This document shows, piece after piece, positions 1 to 5,597 of a DNA stretch of 8,802 bases. Position numbers and translations under genes: made by a program. This DNA is from Nitrososphaerota archaeon (GTDB taxonomy: Archaea; Thermoproteota; Nitrososphaeria; Nitrososphaerales; Nitrosopumilaceae). The notes under the pieces are model-generated. The model saw nothing but the letters and a program-made list of their open reading frames with translations, did not search any database and had not been told where the DNA came from. Where the stretch lies: assembly GCA_030624325.1 (NCBI GenBank), contig JAUXKJ010000007.1:1-8802 (forward strand), read 5' to 3'. How positions within the stretch are numbered: the first letter of the stretch is position 1; each line of letters starts with the position of its first letter.

Positions 1-465
1 AAAGGATTGACATCAGTAGGTTATTCTCTCCCAAAGAAAGGAACTGTGTTAATCACCATCGGAGGAGAAGAAAATAAAGAAAAACTTTTACAAACTACTG
101 CGTCGCTCAAAAATCTTGGCTTTAAGATTCTTGCAACTGAACATACTGCTGAATTTTTGCAGGAAAAATTCGGCGAAATTGGAGTTGTCTATAAAATCAG
201 TGAACCCGATAGAAAACCAAACATTGCTGATTTGCTCTTTGAGAGAAAAATTGATTTTATTATTAACATCCCAAGTACTTCTACCTTAGAAAAATATGTA
301 GGAATGCTTTATGATGAATACCAAATTCGAAGAAAATCATTAGAACTTGGAATTCCGGTTCTTACCACGATTGAATTGGCTGAATCCTTTGTAAAAACTC
401 TTGAATGGCTACAAAAAAACGAAACCACAAAAAAACCACTAGAGCCTTACAACCCAATAAACTAG
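1..465 (+). CDS. carB: Carbamoyl-phosphate synthase large subunit, C-terminal end (partial)
   Basis: The reading frame is open from base 1, so this is the 3' end of a longer gene: 154 residues plus a TAG stop. The visible part matches the C-terminal MGS-like allosteric domain of CarB: a GTVLITIGG opening strand, then LKNLGFKILATEHTAEFL, a mid-domain KISEPDRKPNIADLL segment, the IDFIINIPS strand and a RRKSLELGIPVLTT segment near the end. In the family this domain follows the two ATP-grasp halves and binds effectors; the enzyme makes carbamoyl phosphate from bicarbonate, glutamine-derived ammonia and two ATP for pyrimidine and arginine synthesis in the cytoplasm. The catalytic domains and the true start lie outside the window. 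Its stop codon overlaps by 4 bases the stop of the convergent phosphoesterase gene. An MGS domain alone could belong to another enzyme, but the open frame entering from upstream and the segment order favour CarB. Confidence 0.88.
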   Translation, partial: KGLTSVGYSLPKKGTVLITIGGEENKEKLLQTTASLKNLGFKILATEHTAEFLQEKFGEIGVVYKISEPDRKPNIADLLFERKIDFIINIPSTSTLEKYVGMLYDEYQIRRKSLELGIPVLTTIELAESFVKTLEWLQKNETTKKPLEPYNPIN

Positions 466-1229
466 AGGACTTGTTTTATCATAGATTCATTGCCAATAAT
501 AGTGCCATCTAGTGTAACTATTTTGGCCGAAGAAAACTCTTTGATTTTTTCAATTATTGGGGAAATTGATTTTTTGTATTGTTTTTTGTGTGTTGCATAG
601 AAATATTTGTTAAATGATGGAATTATGGTAATATCTAACTCTCCAGTTGTTGAAGAAAAAATCTGTTCTTTATCTGTCTTTATTGATACCCAAACCCTCT
701 GCCCATTTACAACTGACTCGTCTTGAAAAAATACTGGATGAACATGACCCATTACTATTTTATCTACATGTGAAAAATTTTCAGAAGGCATTGTGTGACC
801 ATGTGTTAAAAGAACGTCTTCAATAACTAACCCTGCTGACCCCACTTCAGTAATGCCTTCTGGAATAAGTTTTTGTATATTAGCATCATGATTTCCAGGA
901 ATTAAAATCGTATCAATTTTATCACTCATTTTTTTAAAAAATAAAGGAACTTCATCCCATTCATTTTTAGAAATAGATTTGATGCTTGATTTCACATCTC
1001 CCAATAAAATTAATGATTTTGCTTTTGTCGATTCTATAATTGATTCTAGTTCTGTGATTGTTTCGTTAATGGTAGTATTTTTTCCAACAAAAATATTTTT
1101 CAAAGCTAAACTGCTCTCAAATCCTATGTGCAAATCAGTTACAACAATGCTTCTCTTTTTATCATCTAAAATTAGAACCGGCTGAAAAGGAACTATTTTT
1201 GTTTTGACCACCAAAAATATACTTGGCAT
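462..1229 (-). CDS. SbcD/Mre11-related archaeal metallophosphoesterase
   Basis: This 255-residue protein carries the full calcineurin-like metallophosphoesterase signature in order: D32-x-H34 in TDLHIGFE, G77-D78, G112-N-H-D115, H143-G-H145 and G161-H-x-H164. The DLHIG opening and the total length fit the archaeal single-domain phosphoesterases related to SbcD/Mre11, which bind two metal ions and cleave phosphodiesters or phosphomonoesters. It lacks the capping and Rad50-binding regions of true Mre11, so I do not call it Mre11; the natural substrate is unknown. Residues after about 205 form a lysine-rich tail with no recognised motif. The longest ATG start is at 1229. A GTG at 1211 (residue 7) is an attractive alternative because a TATA-like box on this strand at 1231-1240 would put a leaderless transcript start almost exactly there. 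The gene is divergent from the SWIM gene and overlaps carB at its stop. Confidence 0.87.
   Translation of the reverse strand: MPSIFLVVKTKIVPFQPVLILDDKKRSIVVTDLHIGFESSLALKNIFVGKNTTINETITELESIIESTKAKSLILLGDVKSSIKSISKNEWDEVPLFFKKMSDKIDTILIPGNHDANIQKLIPEGITEVGSAGLVIEDVLLTHGHTMPSENFSHVDKIVMGHVHPVFFQDESVVNGQRVWVSIKTDKEQIFSSTTGELDITIIPSFNKYFYATHKKQYKKSISPIIEKIKEFSSAKIVTLDGTIIGNESMIKQVL
1215..1224 (+). promoter_or_regulatory. TATA-like box for the SWIM zinc-finger gene
   Basis: AAATATACTT is centred about 26 nt upstream of the GTG at 1245, the spacing expected of an archaeal TATA box driving a leaderless transcript. It lies inside the first codons of the divergent phosphoesterase if that gene starts at 1229, but upstream of it if the GTG at 1211 is used. 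Inferred from position and composition only. Confidence 0.5.
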
Positions 1230-1230
1230 T

Positions 1231-1240
1231 GGAATTAAAT
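1231..1240 (-). promoter_or_regulatory. TATA-like box for the metallophosphoesterase gene
   Basis: On the minus strand this reads ATTTAATTCC, preceded by GG. It is centred about 25 nt upstream of the in-frame GTG at 1211. It is too close to the ATG at 1229 to serve a leaderless start there, so it favours the GTG start. It lies only a few bases from the oppositely oriented box at 1215-1224. Confidence 0.4.
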
Positions 1241-1244
1241 CCTT

Positions 1245-1547
1245 GTGAGCAAAGATCCTAACAAAATTGAATCAGTAATTTCAGAAAAACGCGTTAAACT
1301 TCACTTGTTTGAGCCAAGTAACCGTAAAATTTGGACAGTTGTAGGAAAAGGAAAAGAACATTGGCTTGATCCAGATTTGGAATTTTGTTCCTGCCCCAGT
1401 TATTATTTTAATTCCTCTGATGGGAAAAAAGGATGTTATCACTTGGAATCTCTCATGTTGGCACAAAAACAAAATAAAGTGGAATTAATAAAATTCTCAG
1501 ATGAAGAGTTTGGAGATTTTATTTCTGGTTTAATCTCGGATTTGTAA
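1245..1547 (+). CDS. Small SWIM zinc-finger protein
   Basis: A 100-residue protein with a GTG start. Residues 48-66 form a SWIM zinc finger, C48-S-C50, a 13-residue spacer, then C64-Y-H66 (CxC...CxH), preceded by a tryptophan-containing segment (W30, W40). SWIM fingers bind one zinc ion and mediate nucleic-acid or protein contacts; they occur in SWI2/SNF2 helicases, MuDR transposases and the Shu2/SWS1 recombination factors. The SWS1-type motif usually continues HxxA; here it is H66-L-E-S69, so an SWS1 assignment is not supported by that residue. Nothing else in the protein is recognisable and no catalytic domain is attached, so it is probably an adaptor or DNA/RNA-binding protein. The start is supported by a TATA-like box about 26 nt upstream. 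It is divergent from a Mre11/SbcD-related phosphoesterase, which hints at a repair role but does not prove it. Confidence 0.83.
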   Translation: MSKDPNKIESVISEKRVKLHLFEPSNRKIWTVVGKGKEHWLDPDLEFCSCPSYYFNSSDGKKGCYHLESLMLAQKQNKVELIKFSDEEFGDFISGLISDL

Positions 1548-1548
1548 A

Positions 1549-1848
1549 TTATTCTAGTTTAATCTCAAATAGATCATCTTTTGACACTCCTTTCCATAAT
1601 CCAATCATACCCTCTGGTTCAACAGGTTCAACTTTTGTAATTTTTTGAATTTTTATGTGGTCAGGATTTGGAGGCATCCACAACATTGCCATATAGTCAC
1701 CTTCTTTTCCAACTTTGTCTGGCATTGCTATGATGATTTTATCTTTTGAAACACCATTTGATACAAGTGCATCAACTGATTTTTGTTGAAGGTCCATTCT
1801 GCCATGCAAAAAAAGATACATGTCTTTGTCTTTGTCGATTTCTACCAT
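1549..1848 (-). CDS. Conserved-looking hypothetical protein, 99 residues
   Basis: I do not recognise this protein. It is 99 residues, cytoplasmic in appearance (no membrane segment or signal peptide) and mixed charged/hydrophobic. An acidic-basic N-terminus (VEIDKDKD) leads into a YLFLHGRMDLQQKSV segment. A predicted beta strand follows at KDKIIIAMP, then a methionine-rich stretch around residues 53-60 ending MPPNPD, and a proline/glutamate segment KVEPVEPEG before a C-terminal strand. The ATG at 1848 is the only sensible start. A weak TATA-like GATTTAGTT on this strand at 1867-1875 sits about 23 nt upstream. Coding potential is supported by the absence of a better frame, a clean fit between flanking genes and only one base between its stop and the convergent SWIM stop. 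Function unknown. Confidence 0.7.
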   Translation of the reverse strand: MVEIDKDKDMYLFLHGRMDLQQKSVDALVSNGVSKDKIIIAMPDKVGKEGDYMAMLWMPPNPDHIKIQKITKVEPVEPEGMIGLWKGVSKDDLFEIKLE

Positions 1849-1912
1849 AATTTTTCATTGTAACAAAACTAAATCAACGTTTCCAAAATAATTTCAATTA
1901 TCCTATAAAGGG

Positions 1913-1920
1913 TTAAATTA
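1913..1920 (+). promoter_or_regulatory. TATA-like box for the ATPase subunit F gene
   Basis: TTAAATTA is centred about 25 nt before the GTG at 1941, consistent with a leaderless transcript. A second AT-rich match, CCTATAAAG at 1902-1910, lies about 36 nt from the start and is less well placed. Confidence 0.45.
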
Positions 1921-1940
1921 CTTGGAAAAAAACGCAAAAT

Positions 1941-2234
1941 GTGAGAATTGTTACAGTCGGTAGCCGAGTCTTTGTAACCAGTTCGCAGCTAGCAGGTATC
2001 GAAGGAATTATTGTAGAAAACCCTGAAAAAGCACTAGAAGAAATAAAGAAACTAACTGATGACACCGATGTTGGTTTAGTTTTAGTAAGCGAGGATATCT
2101 CTAACCCAATTGATGATCAGCTAACTACTTTGCGAACAGAAAAAGACACATTGGTTTTCTCATTACCTGCCCCAGGTAGTGAAAAAGTTGAAGTTGATTA
2201 TCGCGCAATGCTCAAAAAAATACTAGGTGTCTAA
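1941..2234 (+). CDS. atpF: V/A-type ATP synthase subunit F
   Basis: A 97-residue protein matching the layout of archaeal/vacuolar ATPase subunit F: an N-terminal beta strand MRIVTVGS, the characteristic SSQLAGIEGIIVENPEKAL segment (family form GFRLAG...V.NPEEAL), a central VGLVLVSEDIS strand and helix, then FSLPAPGS and a C-terminal VDYRAMLKKILGV helix. In the family, subunit F binds the central rotor stalk with subunit D and couples the catalytic A/B head to the membrane ring. Length is normal. The start is GTG; an ATG one base earlier in another frame runs straight into TGA, so GTG is chosen. The gene stands alone here between oppositely oriented neighbours, with no other ATPase subunit in the window. 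Its stop is 3 bases from the convergent membrane-protein stop. Confidence 0.84.
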   Translation: MRIVTVGSRVFVTSSQLAGIEGIIVENPEKALEEIKKLTDDTDVGLVLVSEDISNPIDDQLTTLRTEKDTLVFSLPAPGSEKVEVDYRAMLKKILGV

Positions 2235-2237
2235 CTT

Positions 2238-2984
2238 TTATAATCTGTCAAATTCAGTAAAGTTATTTCTGAATTCAAATGAAGACGGTTTTTGATTAAT
2301 AAAATTTGGATTTTTTTGAAAATAAGTTGTTAAAAAAGCAATTCCTCCAGCTAAAATTCCCACTGCAAAAATTGTAGCAAAAACTCCAATTATATTTGTA
2401 AATTGTTCTATATTTTCAACTTTTGATTCTATTTCAGTCACACCACTTAAAACAAGATTTGAAATCCCAGAACCATCGAGACCAAACCACATCAAAAATA
2501 TTGTTGCTAACGTTCCTCCAACATTCATTCCGAAAAGATGAATACCTGCAAGAATATTTTTGAATCCTCGAAATTCTTTTTTCATGTTTGCTTCTAATTG
2601 ATAATAAAATACTGCGGTTAATGCAACTGCAACAACTAATGTCATATACATGATGTATCCAAAAAAGAACCACTTTGATGGTCCATCAAATGACGATGAC
2701 AGCAGTTGCATCAAGTTAATTTCAGAATGCATTAGCTGAACTGTTACAAGAAAAATTGTCATAGATGCAATTATTGCAGCTTGGATAATTGAAGCAAGAA
2801 TAAACCGATTTGTCCAACTTCCAGGTTTTCTTTGGTTGGATGCTTCAAAAAATCTTCTTTTTACTATCTCCTTTTTTTCAAGTTCTTGATAGTCCTGAAG
2901 CTTCTTTAAAAGATGGGCCTCTTGTTCATCATCTAATGTGCGGTCATAATTGTAACCTAAATTCTTATCATCCCATCTTGACAT
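2238..2984 (-). CDS. Hypothetical membrane protein with four predicted helices
   Basis: I do not recognise this 248-residue protein. Residues 1-58 are hydrophilic, with a charged probably helical stretch (about 19-48, rich in E, K, L and Q) ending in a basic KRRFF patch. Four hydrophobic segments follow at about 61-85, 105-128, 143-168 and 196-221. A roughly 27-residue loop containing several acidic residues separates helices 3 and 4, and a polar C-terminal tail with PSSFEFRNNF ends the protein. Positive charges next to helices 1, 2/3 (KKEFRGFK) and 4 suggest that both termini and the 2-3 loop are cytoplasmic. There is no cleavable signal peptide and no recognisable catalytic, haem or metal motif. 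The ATG at 2984 is supported by a TATA-like TTAATATT on this strand about 25 nt upstream. The gene is convergent with atpF, but nothing else ties it to the ATPase. Confidence 0.72.
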   Translation of the reverse strand: MSRWDDKNLGYNYDRTLDDEQEAHLLKKLQDYQELEKKEIVKRRFFEASNQRKPGSWTNRFILASIIQAAIIASMTIFLVTVQLMHSEINLMQLLSSSFDGPSKWFFFGYIMYMTLVVAVALTAVFYYQLEANMKKEFRGFKNILAGIHLFGMNVGGTLATIFLMWFGLDGSGISNLVLSGVTEIESKVENIEQFTNIIGVFATIFAVGILAGGIAFLTTYFQKNPNFINQKPSSFEFRNNFTEFDRL

Positions 2985-3005
2985 TAATTTTTTTAATAAA
3001 ATTAG

Positions 3006-3013
3006 AATATTAA
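3006..3013 (-). promoter_or_regulatory. TATA-like box for the four-helix membrane protein gene
   Basis: The minus strand reads TTAATATT, centred about 25 nt upstream of the ATG at 2984, matching the leaderless spacing seen at other genes in the window. Confidence 0.45.
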
Positions 3014-3081
3014 CAGAATCGATGTTCAGATTGAGCGTACTGTTGAGAAAAAATAAACAGTTTTTGTAATTCCTTTAATGT

Positions 3082-3089
3082 ACTTATAC
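3082..3089 (+). promoter_or_regulatory. TATA-like box for the alcohol dehydrogenase gene
   Basis: ACTTATAC is centred about 25 nt upstream of the ATG at 3111. Its location just downstream of the earlier in-frame ATG at 3078 argues against that ATG as the start. Confidence 0.48.
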
Positions 3090-3110
3090 CAAACATACCT
3101 GAAATGTGGC

Positions 3111-4139
3111 ATGAAAGCTGTAGTGATAAAAGAAGCTTCCAAGGTTGTAATCGAAGACTTTGAAAAACAAAGTCATGGAACAGGTGACATTTTGGTAAAG
3201 ATGCACGCATGTGGAATTTGTGGTTCAGATCTTGAGAAGGTTTTTGGTCAATACGGGCAACCATCAATGAAACTGGGACATGAACCTTCTGGAACAATCC
3301 TTGAGGTAGGAGCTGAAGTTGAAAATCTCAAAAAAGGAGACAGAGTTTTTGTTCATCATCATGTTCCGTGTTATTCTTGTCACTACTGTCTTCATGGCAA
3401 TGAAACCATGTGTGAAAAATACTATGAGACCAATTTGTCACCATGTGGACTAGCCGAAGAATTTATTGTTCCCAAATGGAATGTTGAACATGGTGGAGTA
3501 ATCAAAATTCCTGACTCAATGAGCTTTGAAGAGGCAGCAATGATTGAACCGTTGGCTTGCTGTATTAGAGCTTGGAATAAAATTTCCTTTCAAAAAAATG
3601 ATTCAGTTGCAATTTTTGGCGTTGGTGCAACAGGCATGATGCATGTAATGCTTGCTAAAACCAAACAAGCCAGTAAAATTTTTTGTTTTGATATCAATGA
3701 TTTTCGCTTGGGATTTGCAAATAAATTTGGAATTACTAGTGCATTAAAATCTGATGACTCTCAACGGAAAGAAACAATTCTCAACGAAACTGATGGTCGC
3801 GGAGTTGATGTAAGCATTGTTGCAACTGGAAATCTTCACGCGTTTATTGATGCAATTGATCTTACAAGAAGGGGAGGTACTGTAGTTTTATTTGGAGTGC
3901 CATCAAAGGGTGCAAAATTAGATTTGGATATGAGCATCGTTTATTCAAAAGAAATTACTTTGGTTACAAGTTATGCAGCATCAGATCATGATACAAAATC
4001 AGCATTACAATTAATCGAGTCCTCAAAAGTTGATGTAAAAAAACTAATCACGCATACTTATTCCCTTTCAGAATCTCAAAAAGCCTTTGAACATGCTCAC
4101 AATGGTTCAGACTCTATGAAGATAATAATTACAAGTTGA
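3111..4139 (+). CDS. Zinc-dependent medium-chain alcohol dehydrogenase (threonine/sorbitol dehydrogenase-like)
   Basis: A 342-residue medium-chain dehydrogenase/reductase. The N-terminal GroES-like domain holds the catalytic zinc ligands C37 (in ICGSD), H57-E58 (in LGHEP) and E146, and a complete structural-zinc lobe C87, C90, C93, C101. The Rossmann domain shows G170-V-G-A-T-G175, and D194 at the end of the second strand suggests NAD rather than NADP. The reaction is presumably reversible oxidation of a secondary alcohol or polyol; the substrate cannot be read from sequence. I chose the ATG at 3111 over the in-frame ATG at 3078 because MKAVVI is the typical family start, the 11 extra residues match nothing expected, and a TATA-like box sits 25 nt before 3111. 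An LsrF-like aldolase follows after 46 bases on the same strand, so the two may act on related small sugars or carbonyl compounds. Confidence 0.87.
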   Translation: MKAVVIKEASKVVIEDFEKQSHGTGDILVKMHACGICGSDLEKVFGQYGQPSMKLGHEPSGTILEVGAEVENLKKGDRVFVHHHVPCYSCHYCLHGNETMCEKYYETNLSPCGLAEEFIVPKWNVEHGGVIKIPDSMSFEEAAMIEPLACCIRAWNKISFQKNDSVAIFGVGATGMMHVMLAKTKQASKIFCFDINDFRLGFANKFGITSALKSDDSQRKETILNETDGRGVDVSIVATGNLHAFIDAIDLTRRGGTVVLFGVPSKGAKLDLDMSIVYSKEITLVTSYAASDHDTKSALQLIESSKVDVKKLITHTYSLSESQKAFEHAHNGSDSMKIIITS

Positions 4140-4185
4140 GAAAGGCTTAAGAAAGGCAACACAGCACTTTGAAAAACGAAGATCA

Positions 4186-5049
4186 ATGGACTGGGGATTA
4201 AAAAATAGGATTTCCCGAATAATCAATCCTACAGATGGTAAAGCAGTGATGTTAGCAGTTGATCATGGTTACTTTTTAGGTCCCACCGAGAAATTAGAAG
4301 TTCCAAGTAAGACTATACGTCCTATTTTGAAATATTGTGATTCATTGATGTTAACTCGTGGAGTTTTGAGAACCTCAGTTGATGCACGATTTTCTATACC
4401 TGTAGTTCTTCGAGTCTCTGGAGGTTCTAGCATCATTGGAAGTGACCTTTCAAATGAAAAAATTACAACAAGTGTAAAAGATGCAATTAGACTAAACGTT
4501 AGTGCCCTTGCAATGTCTATTTTTGTTGGTGCAAAACACGAACATGATTCTTTAGTTAGTTTAGGTAATTTAATTAATGAAGCCGAAGAATATGGAATTC
4601 CAGTTCTTGCAGTAACCGCTGTTGGAAAAGAACTTGGAAAACGAGATGCACGATATCTCTCGCTTGCATGTAGAATAGCTGCAGAATTTGGTGCTCATAT
4701 GGTTAAGACATACTATTGTGAAGACTTTGAAAAAGTAGTTGAAAGCTGTCCAGTTCCTGTAATCATTGCAGGTGGTCCAAAGCTAGCAGAAAAAGAAGCA
4801 TTAGAATTAACTAAAAATGCTCTTGATGCAGGAGCATCTGGTGTTGATATGGGACGAAATATCTGGCAATCTGAACACCCAGTACCTATGATTAGAGCAG
4901 TTCGTTCTATTGTTCATGGACGTGTAACAGTGAACGAAGCTCATGATTTGTATAAAAAACTTGTAAAAGAAGATCAAAAGACTCCAAAAACTCTTACAAA
5001 ACAAGTTGCAGTTGCTAAAACTAAAAAAGCTGCAAAGAAATCAAAATAA
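4186..5049 (+). CDS. LsrF/DhnA-family class I aldolase with lysine-rich tail
   Basis: Residues 1-256 form a TIM-barrel class I aldolase of the DhnA/FbaB/LsrF family (COG1830 type). Visible landmarks are MDWGLKNRISRI, AVDHGYFLGPT (D26-H27), a TRGVLR segment, the Schiff-base lysine K174 in MVKTYYCE, the phosphate-binding IIAGGPK and SGVDMGRNIWQSEHPV. From memory these segments resemble bacterial LsrF (the thiolase acting on phosphorylated autoinducer-2) more than the archaeal AroA' enzyme MJ0400, but no other lsr gene is present. Its role here is more likely a sugar-phosphate aldolase or thiolase of unknown substrate. Residues 257-287 are an unusual tail with 12 lysines plus alanine and threonine. 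No clear TATA box precedes it; it lies 46 bases after the alcohol dehydrogenase, suggesting co-transcription. ATG 4186 fits the family start. Its stop is one base from the convergent NTF2-like gene. Confidence 0.82.
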   Translation: MDWGLKNRISRIINPTDGKAVMLAVDHGYFLGPTEKLEVPSKTIRPILKYCDSLMLTRGVLRTSVDARFSIPVVLRVSGGSSIIGSDLSNEKITTSVKDAIRLNVSALAMSIFVGAKHEHDSLVSLGNLINEAEEYGIPVLAVTAVGKELGKRDARYLSLACRIAAEFGAHMVKTYYCEDFEKVVESCPVPVIIAGGPKLAEKEALELTKNALDAGASGVDMGRNIWQSEHPVPMIRAVRSIVHGRVTVNEAHDLYKKLVKEDQKTPKTLTKQVAVAKTKKAAKKSK

Positions 5050-5050
5050 A

Positions 5051-5485
5051 TCATCCATCTTTAATCTTAGATAGATGAATATGAATAATTTTCCATGTAG
5101 GTTTTTTTATCAAAACAAAAGTTGCTCTTCCTTTAATGGAAATGTGTTCTCCGGTGTATGCTTTGTTATCAACTAGCAATCCTTTTTGAAGTAATTCAAA
5201 CGCAACGACTGCAGTATCTGTGAAAATACTAATTTTTGGATTCATTATTTCATAATCATAGTCAGAAATACTAACAAATCTTAACTCTTCAAGTGCTATA
5301 GTTGTTTTGTAATCTTTAAGATCATAGGGAGGAACGTCACTGAAACTAGAAAAGTTTGGGTCATCAAGTTGAATATCTCGTAACGGTGCAAGATTTTTTG
5401 TTTTCCCAGTCTCAAAGAATGTTTCAATAACTTTGATAATTTGTTCTGAATCTGACAAAACCGTGTGTAATTTTACTAGGAACAC
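5051..5485 (-). CDS. NTF2/SnoaL-like domain protein
   Basis: A 144-residue single-domain protein. The N-terminal helix (about residues 11-26, SEQIIKVIETFFETG) followed by a proline-containing middle segment, and especially the C-terminal strands with KGRATFVLIKKPTWKIIHIHLS, fit the cone-shaped NTF2-like fold (SnoaL, DUF4440, ketosteroid-isomerase-like). In such proteins the last strand pair typically reads GRxTxV...WKIxHxHxS. Members bind small hydrophobic ligands or act as isomerases or scaffolds; no specific catalytic residues can be assigned here, so function is unknown. There is no signal peptide or membrane segment. The start is GTG at 5485. An upstream in-frame TGA leaves no other usable start, and the ATG two bases upstream is in another frame that stops at once. 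No convincing TATA box lies at the leaderless distance. The gene is divergent from the ilvB leader. Confidence 0.72.
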   Translation of the reverse strand: MFLVKLHTVLSDSEQIIKVIETFFETGKTKNLAPLRDIQLDDPNFSSFSDVPPYDLKDYKTTIALEELRFVSISDYDYEIMNPKISIFTDTAVVAFELLQKGLLVDNKAYTGEHISIKGRATFVLIKKPTWKIIHIHLSKIKDG

Positions 5486-5570
5486 ATCTAAGTCTTGTGA
5501 AAGAGATTTGAGCTTGCTTCAAAACTGGGAAAAATTTCTTTAATGATTTTTTATCGATTTGCCAGCAATG

Positions 5571-5587
5571 TTTATTAATTATATTTG
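5571..5587 (+). promoter_or_regulatory. TATA-like region of the ilvB operon
   Basis: The AT-rich stretch TTTATTAATTATATTTG offers one or two overlapping TATA-like boxes. A transcript beginning about 25 nt downstream would start near 5598-5607, which coincides with the two in-frame ATG codons of the leader ORF and is about 110 nt before ilvB. Confidence 0.5.
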
Positions 5588-5597
5588 AATGCAATAG

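Noticed and set aside
3041..3063. Imperfect inverted repeat ACTGTTGA / TAAACAGT in the divergent spacer
   Set aside because: Only about 5 contiguous pairs around an A-rich loop; not distinguishable from chance.
3022..3069. 15-codon ORF on the plus strand between the membrane protein and dehydrogenase genes
   Set aside because: No promoter or ribosome-binding signal and no informative composition; expected by chance in AT-rich spacer.
3010..3297. 95-codon open frame on the minus strand across the start of the dehydrogenase
   Set aside because: It overlaps the conserved zinc-binding region of the dehydrogenase and contains no family features.
4140..4185. Possible separate promoter for the aldolase (GGCTTAAGAA region)
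   Set aside because: The match is weak and lies about 37 nt from the start rather than 25; co-transcription with the dehydrogenase is simpler.
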